Positions 25,403 to 38,070 of a DNA stretch of 64,000 bases are shown piece after piece. Each line of letters starts with the position of its first letter. The stretch's first letter is position 1. Source of the DNA: Ananas comosus (taxonomy: Eukaryota; Streptophyta; Magnoliopsida; Poales; Bromeliaceae); assembly GCF_001540865.1 (NCBI RefSeq), contig NC_033621.1:12234276-12298275 (forward strand), written 5' to 3'. The position numbers were made by a program, and so were the translations under genes. A model generated the notes under the pieces. That model ran no database searches. It had not been told where the DNA came from and worked only from the letters and a program-made list of their open reading frames with translations.

Positions 25403-28400
25403 ATGTCGAGGGTTCTACAATGGAGCAGGCTCCGCGATGCGGCGGCGCGCGCCGCCTCTGTCGCGGGGCGCCGCCGCGAGATCTACCGCTCGGAGCGGTA
25501 CAAATGCGAGGGGGGCGGCGGCGGCGGCGGCGGCGGAGGCGGCGGTGGTGGGGATCCTTCTTGGCGGATCCGAGCCGAGGCCAATTGTCCCCGGTGCTCG
25601 AACCACATGGAGCTCCTCTTCTCCACCCGCCCCCTTCCTCCGGTGGCGCCGGCGCCGGCTCAGCCTCTGCCGCCGCACGACGGCGCATCCGGTGGGGACG
25701 GATCCGGCGGATACAAAGCCGTCAACCTTTGCCCTAGCTGCCGCTCCGCATTCCTCTTCCGACCCCACAAGCTCGTCCCCCTCCAGGGGAGCTTCGTCGA
25801 GATCGGGCGCATCCGATCCGATCAGGGTGTAGCTGGATCGGAGGAGGAGATCGGGGATCGGATCCGCGCCTCGTTCTTAGAGGCGATGAGGTTGTCGGGG
25901 GGCGTAGGGCAATTGGAGGATCGGCCGCCGCCAATGCCGGGCCCGATGATGCCGCCTCCGCCACCACCTGGCGGGAATGAGGTTGCGGTGCATACGCTGC
26001 CACCGCTGACCGCAGCGCAGGTGAAGGGGAGGGGAAGGGGGATGGAGAAGGAAGGGGGAGGGGGATCGGCGGATCGGGGGAGGTCAGGGCGGAAGGAGTG
26101 GTGGGGTGGGGCGAATTTGGGGAAGGATCTGCCGACGCCCAAGGAGATCTGTAAGGGGCTCGATAGATTTGTGATCGGGCAGGAGAGAGCTAAAAAGGTA
26201 GCATTTTTGTTTAATCCTTCTTTTTTTAGATTCATTTCAGAGTTTGCTCGATTAATTTATTCACTAATTTAGTTTCAGATTAAGGTATCATTGGAACGTT
26301 TTTGGGATAACTTGAAATGTACTCATGTATAATTTCTCATTTTATGTGATTGGATATAGTACAACCATCCAATTGTTCTGTTAGACGTGTACTTGTGAAT
26401 TAAATGTTCGGAGTGTGAAACACCACGTGGATTTGGAATAAAGATTCAAACTTAGGACCCAATACTCTGATGCCATGTGAAACAACAATACTCTAAAAGC
26501 TTAAGCATATGATCTATTTCAAAGTCCACGTAGTTTCTCAGTTGTGTCTAACAGTGCGCAGAAGCATATGATCTATTTCAAAGCCTACGTAGTTTCTCAG
26601 TTGTGTCTAATTGTCCTTCCCGAATGCAAACTGCAGGTGCTTTCAGTGGCTGTTCACAACCATTACAAGAGAATTTATCATGCATCCTTGCAGAGAGGGT
26701 TAGTCTGGTTTGTATAGCTAATGTCTCCTCAAGTTAACCGGTCAAATAAATTTTCAGCGAATCATTGCTTCATTATTGTCATACTCTTGTAACGCTGAAG
26801 CATTTGAACATACTGATTATTCAAAAATCATGGATTAGAAACACTTAAATAAGCTAGTATTTTTCTTATGGGCTTACAGCCATTGATGTATTAAATCCAT
26901 ATACAGATCCTCAGCCGATGCAGGGAACCCTGAGATTGCAACGGATGATTCTGATAACATAGAGCTAGAGAAAAGCAATGTGCTCTTGATGGGGCCGACT
27001 GGCTCAGGTGCGACATCATTATGATTTAAAAGGGATAAACTTTTATTGGTTTCTTAGGGCCTAATTGGCTAGGTTAGAGGTTCCTCAAAAGTGCTATTTG
27101 ATTACAATTATTGAAAAAAGCACTAAAAACTTTTTCGGTGAATTATTATTTAGAGCTCCTAGTTTTGGCGTGAGCAGAAACTTCAAATAAGAGATTGTGC
27201 TTTTGGGGCTCCAAATTTATCACCTTCTTGCCACATCAATTCTCTAGAATGTTGTTAGCCCAATTCCTGGTTTTCTAAGCCTTCTACTTGTTGGTCTAGA
27301 ATAGCTGTTTCTGAAGTCAGGCCAAACATGCACTAAATCGGATGAAATTATCAGATTTTATTTATTGCTTAAATGGCTGGAGTCTTGTGAATTAGATTGG
27401 TGGTCTGACCTAAATGTGTTCTGTTATATCATCTGGAAGGACAGGGAAAACATTGCTTGCAAAAACATTAGCCCGCCTTCTGAATGTGCCATTCGTTATT
27501 GCTGATGCGACGACCCTAACCCAGGCAAGTTCTTACTTTTTATTTTAAACTTGTATTAAGAATATAATGTAATTTTTTTTCGCCGCATTAAATATAACAG
27601 GATTGTAGTAGAATTAGCTTTGTAATAGGAAAATAATAATTTTTTTCGCCCATTTTAGAAATCACAGGATTTTAGTAAAATTAGCTTCGAGAATTATGCT
27701 TTCTAATTTGAATTTCAATCTGATGGCTAACATGAATTGAAAGTGGGGATATACATTGCAGGCTGGTTATGTTGGAGAAGATGTTGAATCAATATTGCAC
27801 AAGTTGCTTATGGTATGTCATATTTGTATTTTCACCACCTATTATATTTGGTGGTTTGACCCTTCTGGGTCGTTTTTAATTATCAAAATATGTCTTTCTA
27901 TCTTATTGGAGTTGTGCTGTTTAACTAGCATCCAATGTGTTTCAATTTTGCATCTCCTAATGAATTAATGTTATTTTTTGGTCCTAAAGCTGGAGGTGGC
28001 TAAGCCACACTCCCCATAACTTGAAATAAGGTTTGCTATGCCGGTAAGCATGATCGGCATGTACCAATTTTATCATGTGCCCAATGCATGTCTACGCAAA
28101 AAAAGGCCTTCGTACATGGTCTGTGCCGATCATGCTGATCGCTGGAACAATCAAAGCTGTAAAACATACCATGCCAATGGCCAATCAGCACGGGGGCATG
28201 CCACAGCTAATATATGCAGGCTCGGTAATAGCTTCCTGTGGTTTTACTTACCCACGGCGATCAACTTTCAAATAAATCATCCCCTATGTGTAACCTTTGT
28301 GGCTTGCCAACTTTCTTCTATTTAAAGCTAGGTTTTTAAGAGTGTGATGAGGCTTGGACATAGTTGAAATATGCATAAACTTTTCCAAACAACAGTTAAA

Positions 28401-31400
28401 ATGGGGCAAGTTTTGAATTGGCTAAAGTGGCTGCAACTTGGATACCTAGTTTGCACATTGGTCCAAAAATACTGCTTTTTACTTATATACTTTATTAAAA
28501 GGATTCTACTGTTCTGAAGTTCAAATCTTTGTGCTTTTGCTTTTGTATATAATAAATGCATGTTTAGGTTGCCGATTTCAATGTGCAAGCAGCTCAGCAC
28601 GGAATTGTGTACATTGACGAAGTTGATAAGATAACTAAGAAGGTAGCTGAACTCTTTATCTCATATGTAACTTCAGGTGGAAAGTGTTACAATAATGGTG
28701 CTAAATGCAGGCTGAGAGTCTTAATATCAGTAGAGATGTATCTGGTGAAGGTGTTCAACAAGCATTATTGAAGATGCTAGAAGGAACTGTAAGTTGTGAA
28801 ACATTAATTTTGTTGGTGCATTGATATTTATCTATCCATGGCTGGCTTATGTGGAGACGAGCTCGCCATGTCCACACATTTCATTAATTAAAAAAGAGCG
28901 ACCTTAAAGTGTTCAATACTTGTATTATAAGATCATGAGGTTATGTGATCTAAAAGGTCTAAAATGCACCTTACATACTAGTTTAGAGAAATTATTTTAA
29001 GCATCAAAATGATCCATATTGATAGTCATATGAAAGATGCTAACCCTCTTATTTTAGTTTCATGACAAAAATGGTTCTTTAACCTTTTGTTTTCCGGTTT
29101 CCCCTAATCCTTGCACAACCAGAGGAAAAATTGAGAAAAACCTCTCTCTTCAGTTTAAGAACTTCACCAATTGTATGGTTGTTATGGGCTGAATTTCTTA
29201 TAATTCTGGTACCTCATGCTGTCTTCAGAATTTAATTGACCATTATTATCCAGATAGTTACTGTTCCAGAGAAGGGAGCTCGAAAACATTCTCGTGGTGA
29301 CAGCATACAGGTACTTCAACATTTATCGTTGTTAATAGTTAATCTAAGTCTATCGATTCTTTTGTTACTATCGTCTATACTAGCCTGAAAATACAAATGA
29401 TAAAAAAGACAACTCCAATCCTGAAATGCTCTAATTTAGCACAAATACCATTCAATCTGACCTAAAATTTATCTTCCTGATTGGAGCGAATCATCTTCTA
29501 TCTGGACAACTTCACCAGTTTACAGAGAAAGTATAAAACTTGTAGAGGGGAGGACTTTAACAGAATCAACTGGACTCTCATTTACCATATGTCTCTCACT
29601 TTCCATTTGCTGGAATTAGTGAGCATTATGAATGAAATTATACTTTCAATCTCTTGTGCTAAGGTAAGTTCTTACCAATTATTGTGTTGGTCCAGATAAA
29701 TACAAAAGATATTCTTTTCATATGCGGTGGTGCTTTTGTTGATTTGGAGAAATGTATTTCAGAAAGGTAACAACAATTTCATGGTGTTAAAATATATGTT
29801 GCTTACTACGTTATTTAAGGGATGCTTAGTATTTCACATGTAACAGACGGCAAGATTCTTCAATAGGATTTGGAGCACCTGTCCGCGCGAACATGAGAAA
29901 TGGTGGGTTGACCAATGCCCTAGTGACTTCATCCTTACTAGAATCAGTAAGCATCAATAAACTGAAACAACGGGAGAATAAAAAAAAAAATCCCTTTCTA
30001 TTTAATAAACATACAATGATGTCTTATGTTGGTTTGTTCGTCAGAAAAGATTTAATTGAACTTTCAAATACTCGTGACATGGAAGGCCCATATTCCCTTC
30101 ACAGGTGGAAAGTGGCGATCTCATATCGTATGGTCTAATTCCAGAATTTGTCGGACGATTTCCCATACTTGTTTCCTTGTCCATGTTGAATGAAGATCAG
30201 CTTGTTCAGGTCGCTTCGATCTTTACATCATCCTTAGGCCCTTTTGATACCCATTGTAACTCTTTGATATTACATGTAGTTGATTTATCAACATGTCCAA
30301 TAGTGATAGTCCTGATTCAGTTGCATGTTGATTGCATGATCAGATGGTCATGTGGTTTAAGGAGTCCATTATAAGATGTCTGTTTTATAAATTCTTGAGA
30401 CGCTAACAAAGCGGCATAACACGACTTCAGGTTCTTACAGAGCCAAAGAATGCTCTTTGCAAGCAATACAAGAAAATGTTTAGCATGAACAAGGTGAGTT
30501 GTGCCATCCCTTGGTAGTACTCTTTTGGCTGTCCAAAATAAGCTGCTTCTCTAATTAATTCAGATCATCATTACTACCAGGTTAAGCTCCATTTTATCAA
30601 CACCGCACTTCGGATGGTTGCAATGAAAGCAACGGCCAAAAACACTGGTGCACGAGGTTTAAGGGCTATTTTGGAAAGTGTTCTTATGGAGGCCATGTAT
30701 GAGGTATGCTTGTTGGTTAGTTATATGGTAATTCAATCTAGTTTTCCTTTGCATGGTATTATTTTTCAGTTTGCTAAATATCCATAAAATGTTCCTAAAA
30801 CAGGTGAATGTGCAATGAAATCTTAGTTGCCATCTAAGCTTTCTTTTATGCCTCTTGATGGATTTGTTTGTAGATACCGGATGTAAAGACCGGAAATGAG
30901 CGAGTAGATGCAGTTGTCGTGGATGAGGAAGCCATTGGATCCATTGAGAGACCAGGGTGCGGAGCTAAAATTCTCCGAGGAGACGGCGCATTTAACCAAT
31001 ACTTACTGGAAAATAAAGAAAAGAATTTTACGGTACGATCATGATCCATTTTTACACACCACTTTAGGCAAATGGAAAATCTGGCACGATCACTCAAACT
31101 TTCAAATCTAAGAGCAAAAGCTCTAATTTGAAGCTTTTGCTTTTGCTGCAGTTGTAAGCTGTTCGAGGGACTATTTATGAAAAATCTGTCTAGTCCTTTT
31201 TTCAGATATTTTCATTCTATAACACTTCAGAAACACAAATGGGGATTTTGAGGTGAAACGACTAAAATTACCATCTTCTTCATATCATGTATCATAATTG
31301 TTATTAATCTCGGTATATTTTGGGACTGTAGAGTCAAAAAATTTCTTGTTCCCTCTAACAAATAATCCTTTACTTGCAGGGTAAAGATCACATCTCTGAG

Positions 31401-31451
31401 GTCGTGGAAGCCGAAGAAGCATACCTTATGTCGAGAACGATTAGTTTGTGA
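25403..31451 (+). CDS. CLPX: ATP-dependent Clp protease regulatory subunit CLPX, mitochondrial
   Basis: Fifteen exons: 25403-26197, 26637-26698, 26907-27007, 27445-27524, 27762-27812, 28568-28642, 28711-28788, 29254-29310, 29696-29766, 29847-29946, 30105-30209, 30431-30493, 30581-30703, 30874-31032 and 31380-31451, giving 663 residues. This AAA+ unfoldase feeds substrates to ClpP2 in the mitochondrial matrix. The Arg-rich N-terminus suits a presequence. Two C-x2-C pairs (CPRC, CPSC) form a zinc ribbon. Walker A GPTGSGKT is 315-322, pore loop GYVG 348-351, Walker B IVYIDE ends at D380/E381, RKH is 424-426, the ClpP-docking IGF loop is 463-465, and sensor-2 GARGLR starts at 569. All are intact, so an active ClpXP partner is expected. 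Exon 1 carries a run of 14 glycines and a Pro-rich linker. The intron splitting T-L-T-Q|A-G-Y-V-G needs a GC donor (see findings). Confidence 0.97.
26503..26611. repeat. 59-bp tandem duplication in CLPX intron 1
   Basis: A unit beginning AAGCATATGATCTATTTC occurs at 26503 and again at 26562. The first ~50 bp match with two or three differences, then the copies diverge. It ends about 25 bp before the exon 2 acceptor. Confidence 0.85.
27057..27345. mobile_element. Possible small MITE in CLPX intron 3
   Basis: The segment starts GGGCCTAATTGGCTAGG and ends near GGCCAAACATGCAC. Such outward GGCC/TTGG ends are common in monocot MITEs. The inverted match is weak and I see no target duplication. Confidence 0.25.
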
Positions 31452-32008
31452 TTCTTCGACCACTTTTAACTAACATGTAACATGTTAATCTTCTTCCAGA
31501 TCCCCAACTTATACACACATTTTGATTGTTTTCATATTTATTTCGGTGAATTAATCCAATTCAATTGTTTGTATGATTTGTAACAAGCAGGAGTTGCACT
31601 TCAATCAAGCAACTTCCCTGCTAATTTTAATAAATGGCTCTTTTTTTTTTTCTTGATTTCGTCTTGGGAGCAAACTATCCACTTTATTTTTGTTTTTATT
31701 TATTATTTTAAAAAAATAAATTTAGTAAGAAATGTGAACCAATTAATATTATCACTTTTTTGTACCTAGGAATAGGATTCATCCTTTTCTTTTCTTTTTT
31801 TTTTTTAAAAAAAATATTATACTTTTATTTCGTAAGTTGTGCTACGTATCACACCACCTCCACAAGATGACGTGGTGGACCAGGTCCAGGGTACCTTATC
31901 ATCCGCTACCAGATTCTTCCGGAAATCGCCCGAGCGAGAAATGAGGATGAGGAAACGGTAAGCCTACGTGCGACGAGATTCGGGAAAGATCGGGGGTAGT
32001 GGTGGAAA
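31452..32008. other. CLPX 3' flank and promoter of the glycine-rich gene
   Basis: AT-rich to about 31850, then rising GC. An ACGT-containing TGACGTGG motif lies at about 31867-31874, roughly 140 bp upstream of the next ATG. No other gene is supported. Confidence 0.5.
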
Positions 32009-33458
32009 ATGGACGGCTCAGATGTGCGCGGGAAGGGGCTACTGTGGAACCTCCCCGTCCTAAAATCCAACGACCTCGGGAAGCTCGGCCCCGGCATCGG
32101 CTACGGCGCCGGTTGCGGCTTCGGCTTCGGCGCCGGCTTCCTCGGAGGTTTCTATTTCTCTCTCTCTCTCTCTTCAATTATTATTATTATTATTATTACT
32201 ACTCTTAAAAAATTAAATTTCATAATTTTGTGATTCGATATATTTAGTGATCGAATTATCTCAATTTCATTTTATATATAAAAAAAATTATCAAATTTGA
32301 GAAATTTGAATATTACTGCACAAATAATGTCGTAAAATCGCAAAACGCGACGAACAGTTGTTTGATATATATATATATATATTTTTTAGAAATATCAAGT
32401 GATTTTAGTTAACAGGATTTCACTAAATTTATTGCTGATTTGATCAAATTTAACAGTTTTAAAAATCGTTTTTTAGCTAATAAAAAAGTGACCGGAGATA
32501 TGATTGTTCTGTGGCTGAAATATAAATCTATGTAGGTTTAGTGTTGCTTCATCAGGGCATACAAAATGAAGAGATTATGAAGAAGTAATAAGACGTGGTA
32601 ATGTTCACAAACTGATGTAAAAATGTGTAGGAAACTTAGGAGGATGCTACAGTTTATTTTGAACTCAATCATGATTCGTAATTGTGTTTGATTTACTTCG
32701 TATGAACTCCGATGTCGATGTTGAGTTGATAGCCGCATATTGTTGTAAAATCTCTCAATGAGATTTTCGGTGCATGGACAAGTAGTCACTTTTTGATATC
32801 AATTTTTCTCTTTCCGTGTTTTCTTATTCTGAACCATTACGAACAGGTGCAGGAATAGGCGCTGGATTACCTGGTTTACGAATCGGACTCGGATTCGGTG
32901 CTGGATGCGGAATAGGAGTCGGTTTCGGGTACGGCGTCGGAAAAGGAATTGCGTACGATGAGAACCGAAGATACTCAAATGTCGGAAAGTTATTTCACCG
33001 CGGTACTCGAAACCATCCATCTGAGTAAGTAGTTTCTTAACTTCACAATAATGCATCTTTTTTGGTTGAATCAGTGGTTGTATTCTCCATTGGAAATATT
33101 TGTAGAATCATGAATGGAGTACACTTCAATAGACATTCTTATATATGATGTTAAGTAGTTGTTACTGTTCTAATGTTTGTTGCAGTGGAGACAAATGTTA
33201 ACACTTGGATTCAACTATTAGTATCAGTGTTAATGATGTGAGAATCTATTATTTGATCTTTGGCTACTTATTTGTTTCGACTTATGCTGTAGTTGGCTTT
33301 CAATTTCTCATAGCCACACTTTTTTTTTCCCTTTCTATTATTTACTTGTTCATTGTTTCAGAGATCAGATTGATGTCCTAGTTGATGAGCTTATAGAGAA
33401 CACAAGGAGGCTAATAAAAGCAACCTCAAGGGAGATTGAGAAGTGGAGGTGGAGTTAA
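32009..33458 (+). CDS. Conserved plant glycine-rich protein of unknown function (137 aa)
   Basis: Three exons: 32009-32147, 32847-33024 and 33362-33458. The N-terminal ~25 residues are hydrophilic (MDGSDVRGKGLLWNLPVLKS). Then come about 60 residues of Gly alternating with small or hydrophobic residues in two blocks (GPGIGYGAGCGFGFGAGF, then GIGAGLPGLRIGLGFGAGCG). A fixed-looking block GVGKGIAYDENRRYSNVGKLF follows, then a charged helix-like C-terminus (DQIDVLVDELIENTRRLIKATSREIEKWRWS). I remember similar plant proteins annotated only as glycine-rich. The glycine blocks could pack as membrane hairpins (GxxxG-like) or form a flexible core; that is inference. It follows CLPX on the same strand with a 557-bp gap and ends convergent with the KH gene. 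Start and splice sites are all canonical. Confidence 0.85.
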
Positions 33459-34134
33459 GCAAGAAGTAGGAATGGTTGAAATTGATGATATTATCAGCAA
33501 ATTTGTCATTCTATGTTACTAAGTTTGAGGAATTTGAGCAATGTTGATGATACTATTTGCTAAAAAAAACTGCTTTTGTAACAATCCTGTTTTACTAAAT
33601 TTGTTCTTGCCATTGATTAGAGTACAACAATTCTTCTTCCTTTTTTTTTTGGGTCCAAAGCAAAAGTATCCATTACCCAAACCTGTGACAGGTTAGTGAC
33701 CAAGTTCCTAAATTAGCAACTGTGGACAAAAATAAACAGGATATTTTATCACACATAAACAAAAGCACAAAACCAATGACTTAGTTACACTTTACAGGCA
33801 AATAATAACCCAAACTTTATTATAACTGAATCACAACAGCATCAATCTGTTTATTACACTATAACCGCCTTTGTTACACAGATCACAGTTAAACATTGTT
33901 ACATTTCAACCTCTGCAGTGCTTGTCCTCATTAACTTATCCACACAAATAATGATGTTAATACCTTAAGGCAAAGATATAGAATGAATAGGTAAAATAAA
34001 GTCAAAGTTTTCAAGCCAAATAGTAACAACCAACTTGATGATTCTCCTCCGTCGAGGATTACGATTCATCTCCGATAAGGAGCTTGCGAGTGATTCTTAC
34101 TAATGAATACCTTTTCTACCATTGAGAGCTTGTA
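33459..34134. other. Convergent 3' flanks of the glycine-rich and KH genes
   Basis: AT-rich, no ORF of interest. It presumably contains both 3'UTRs and polyadenylation signals. Confidence 0.6.
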
Positions 34135-37100
34135 TTATTGACCTGTTTTCGCTCGTTTCATCCCTGTGGAGTTGAAGGGCGACAAACTCACGTTCAAACG
34201 CGGGCTTTCCTCTCTTAGAGTCCCGTTCAGAATGGCGAGTTCTCTCAACTGCTGTTTCTTGTAGTAGTCTACGGATTCGTCCTGAAACAAAGCGCAATTA
34301 AGCAGTGAAATTAAGGCGTTAGCGTTGAGAGATTACGTATATATGTTTGTTGTTTTTACATGCATATAAATATATTGTAGTAGTCACACACCACAGGTTT
34401 TAGAAGATCCTCTAATATCGCCACAGCTTGGTTCAATCTCGCATCGATTATATCTGCAGGGAACTCGGCCTCGACAAGCACATGTAATGGATCATTCAGG
34501 TGTTCATAACCAGGTTTATCTCTTAGCTTCTCTTCCTAAAGAAACCCCAACTTTTCAAAATTAGAGAGGGATAAGCACTTCAGTTGCACTTACAAAAAAA
34601 CACATACTTGTCTAAAAAACTATTTGAAATGTCGTCGTAAGTCACTTACGGAAGCACTAAAAATAAAAGAATGTGTGGTGCAGCGAACTTTTGACTGATG
34701 GGGAAAAAAGAAGTATAATTAATAACCAGGTAAATGAAATTTTCAGTTCTCGTTTTAGCCTCGAATTCATGATACGAAGATAAGTAATTGAAATGAATAT
34801 CTGTAGTTCCAAATGGTTAACTTACATTTACAAAATAATGTATTGTACTTGAGTAGCTTTCCCTGTTACCCATTAACAAAGGGTCTCTAAAAAAAACCAT
34901 AGCATGATGCGCGAAGACATGTAATTTCTTTTTTCAGAATTACAGAGATAGGTGATATTATTCCACCAATATCAACTATACGCATCAAATTGAGCGAACG
35001 AATGTCGGAATCCTACTTAGATCTCCATATGACCCTAAGACAAACTGTACCTAGCAATAAGACTTAAAAACTTGTCGGAAAACCGTGAGAGAAAGCAATC
35101 GGGAAAACAACATGAATACCAAGTTCGACTAGACTAAATCCTAATAACAAAATTGTTTAGCATGGCCGACGGCAGAGATTTTTCAAGTTGCATAGCTTAC
35201 AGTAGATGATAGTTGTCGACTTTTCTGGTAAAATATTGTCATGTTTTGCAAAGCAAAACCTGGAAGTATAACGATATTTGAAACTTTGGTCGAAACTTTA
35301 TCAAATGATGGAAACTAAAGAGTAGACCGGCTTGCCTTTAAAGAGTCTTTCACCGAACCCCGCCCGCGTATGTAAACTCTGCACTGAGTCGTAGCTTCGA
35401 CTCGTTTCAAGGAATTTCCTCGCGGCCCCAACAAACGCCCGACAAAGTTGTACTGTCCACGAAATGAATTAAATGGTTAATTTCCAATTTTTGCGAGATC
35501 CCAAAGTTGAATAAGACCTAAAAAATATACATACATTCGGAAACTTGTCGGCAGGAACATCTAACCTCACGACCTTCTTGACGACAGGGCTGCTAGGCGC
35601 TCCAGGAGCGCCATTCCAACCCATCGGCGATGGTTGAAGGCTCCCGATACCTTGAAAATATCCATTTCCCTGTAAATTTCAAAATATACTAAATTCTCAG
35701 GAAACAAAAAAAATGAGACTTCAGAATTCAGATTGTAAGTAGGTTGGATCTTTCTCCAAGAATAACATGAACAACAGCATTCGCATCTTAAGATGTTCGC
35801 TCGCATAATGAACAGGAACTTATGAATGTCGAGGTTTTTCTTTTTTAGGTGAGGAGTGGGTTTTGGGAGTGTATCGCAAAATAAATGCGCATACTATGTA
35901 GCAAAGTGAATCACACAATCATTCCGACCTCTGTTTGCATCCCCGACCATCCCTCCACATCCATCGGTCCGCCATTCGCAGCGTGGCCGGGTAATCTTAA
36001 CGGGCTGCCATGCTCGATTCTCTCGGGATCGACAAAATTTTGATTAGGATTCAAAGAAGTCGCCCTTAAAATCTCTGCAGTCGATTTAACATGTCAGAAA
36101 AAAAAAGAAAAAAAAAAAACAGTGCATCGGGCCTTTGAAATATCAAATCCGAGAATGCGATTATTTGGCATGTGTTTCTCATAGTTGATTAATAAATTGT
36201 AAATGACTATGACTAGAGCACAAATAATCAACAAAATTATGAGTAAATTGGAATGTTACTAGAACTAGCTAAAGCCACAAGCAATACATGGGACGGCGAT
36301 TTGATTTGGAATTCGAATGTAAAAAGAAAATTTAAACATTATGCGATATTTGAAATTCGAATGTAAAGATGAATAGAACACTCTGAACAGTAATACTAGA
36401 CAGAAAAAACATCGATTCAAATAAATGCAATACATAGATGAGCAATATCGACAAGCAATGAAGCTGACCATTTTTTTTAAAAAAAAGAAAACAAAAGAAT
36501 ACGCGGCACATACCTTGATTTAGAAGCCTGTGACAAAATGGCAAAATTTGCACAAATGGTGCCAATTTCTGCCTCTCGGCAAACAGCTCAGCGAGATATC
36601 TGCGAAGAGCAAAGGATCAAAGATCTGATGATGCTACAACTGTCGAATACGGACCGCGACAATGATCCGACAGCAAAATAGACAGCAAAATAATCCCAAA
36701 ATGTGGCGAAATTCGAAACTCTATTATGAGATAACTAAGCATTAGTGGTTCTTCATTCACACATGATTCAAAACTCAATCTACTAAGTATACACTGATGC
36801 AGAATCTGGAACTATAAATCCCAGAAAAACAAGTTATGATAGTAAAAGATATAAACTATATATAAAAAAAAAGAAGTAAAATTGTACAGTGAGTGAGATA
36901 ATCATATAAGGTAAACCAAAAAAAAAAAAGAAAAAGATGGAACTTTTACTCATCAATCACACATTTTGCTTGTCACCAAAGCAACACTCAATCTACTAAG
37001 CAAGTCAATAGCTTCATACTAGTAAGCAAAAAACCCTAATCCCAAAGTAAAACCCCAAATCACTTAAACACCCAAATCTCAAAATCACCAAACCGAGCTC

Positions 37101-37251
37101 AAAATCAAAAATTGGGCAAGCAAAATCACATGAGATTCTGATCCAAACCCAAAACCCACCTCTCCAAATCCGAGGAAGCAGGGGATCGCATCGAATGGTG
37201 GGGGGATGAGTAGTGAAAGTAAGTTTGAGAAGGTGGGATTCTCTCATCCAT
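34135..37251 (-). CDS. STAR-type KH domain RNA-binding protein (Quaking-like, SPIN1 family)
   Basis: Seven exons: 37160-37251, 36514-36599, 35929-36074, 35535-35669, 35336-35452, 34392-34535 and 34135-34281, giving 288 residues. The N-terminal QUA1-like dimerisation segment reads [16 protein letters not shown] then HRLLNQEILR. A linker ([17 protein letters not shown]) precedes the KH domain, whose GXXG loop is GPRG at residues 162-165 within [18 protein letters not shown]. The domain runs on through [15 protein letters not shown] and [20 protein letters not shown]. The C-terminus has the plant block [22 protein letters not shown] ending [13 protein letters not shown]. Family members act in the nucleus on RNA processing; rice SPIN1 affects flowering time. 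Intron 5 requires a GC donor (AAG|GCAAGC), because the only nearby GT breaks the frame. Resembles Arabidopsis At2g38610/At3g08620. Confidence 0.95.
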
Positions 37252-37540
37252 GGCACAACCTTCAAATCTCCCAAAAATACCACCTTTATAGGATTTGGAA
37301 CCAAACCAAGATGGGATTTTTACAGAGTAGTAACAAAGGATTCGAGAGGAATCAAAAAGGGGCAAGAAATTAAGGGAAAAATAGGTGGAAAAAAATGGAA
37401 AGATAAGGATCAAATGATAGGTGGTTGGAACTTGGACCAATGATGAATAACAGTAGTAGTAATAATAATAACAATAAATTACAAATACACAATAAACAGG
37501 GTGTGTTGTGGTTGGCACAACACAACCTCTTCCTCTTCTT

Positions 37541-37590
37541 CTTCTTCTTCCTCTCCTCCTCCTCAAAAGAGAGAGAGAGAGAGAAGGGGA
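37541..37590. repeat. CT/GA-rich stretch upstream of the KH gene
   Basis: A run of TTC/TCC followed by (GA)n, about 300 bp upstream of the KH ATG, probably in the promoter or leader. Confidence 0.5.
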
Positions 37591-38070
37591 CAAGACCCTG
37601 GAAAGAGGGGTTTGGATACTCTCTCCTGAGGCTACATATCTGAAGCCAAATGATTGAACTCTTGTTGAAAAAATATTGGCTTTTGTTTATTTAGACCCCC
37701 TCAGATATAGGTTATTTTGATGTAGCCTCATTCCACTTTATTTTACTCATTAATTTCTTTAATTATGTAAAAATTTTAATCAAGTTTACCAGTGATTCTG
37801 TTAAATCTAATCATTTGTGTTATATTTAGCTAATAAAATTGGACTAATTAGTATTTAATAGACAACAGAATATTAAGTTTAATAAAAAGTTCTAGTCGTA
37901 TATGCTACTAATGTGCTGACAAATAGATGTGATATTTAAAATTTTATTTTATATACTATTGATGTATTGATAAATAAATGTCACAGCTGTAGCATACAAA
38001 TGTGAAGTCATTAATGACCTCAGTATCGAAGATTTACAGTAGGGTTGTTATTTAAAAAAAATAAAAATAA

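Noticed and set aside
25293..26235. Several overlapping ORFs of 90-137 codons around CLPX exon 1
   Set aside because: Low-complexity Arg/Ala/Pro translations of a very GC-rich exon in wrong frames.
28030..28215. Short inverted repeats (CATGATCGGCATG, GCCGATCATG) in CLPX intron 5
   Set aside because: Imperfect and short; no clear termini or target duplication for a mobile element.
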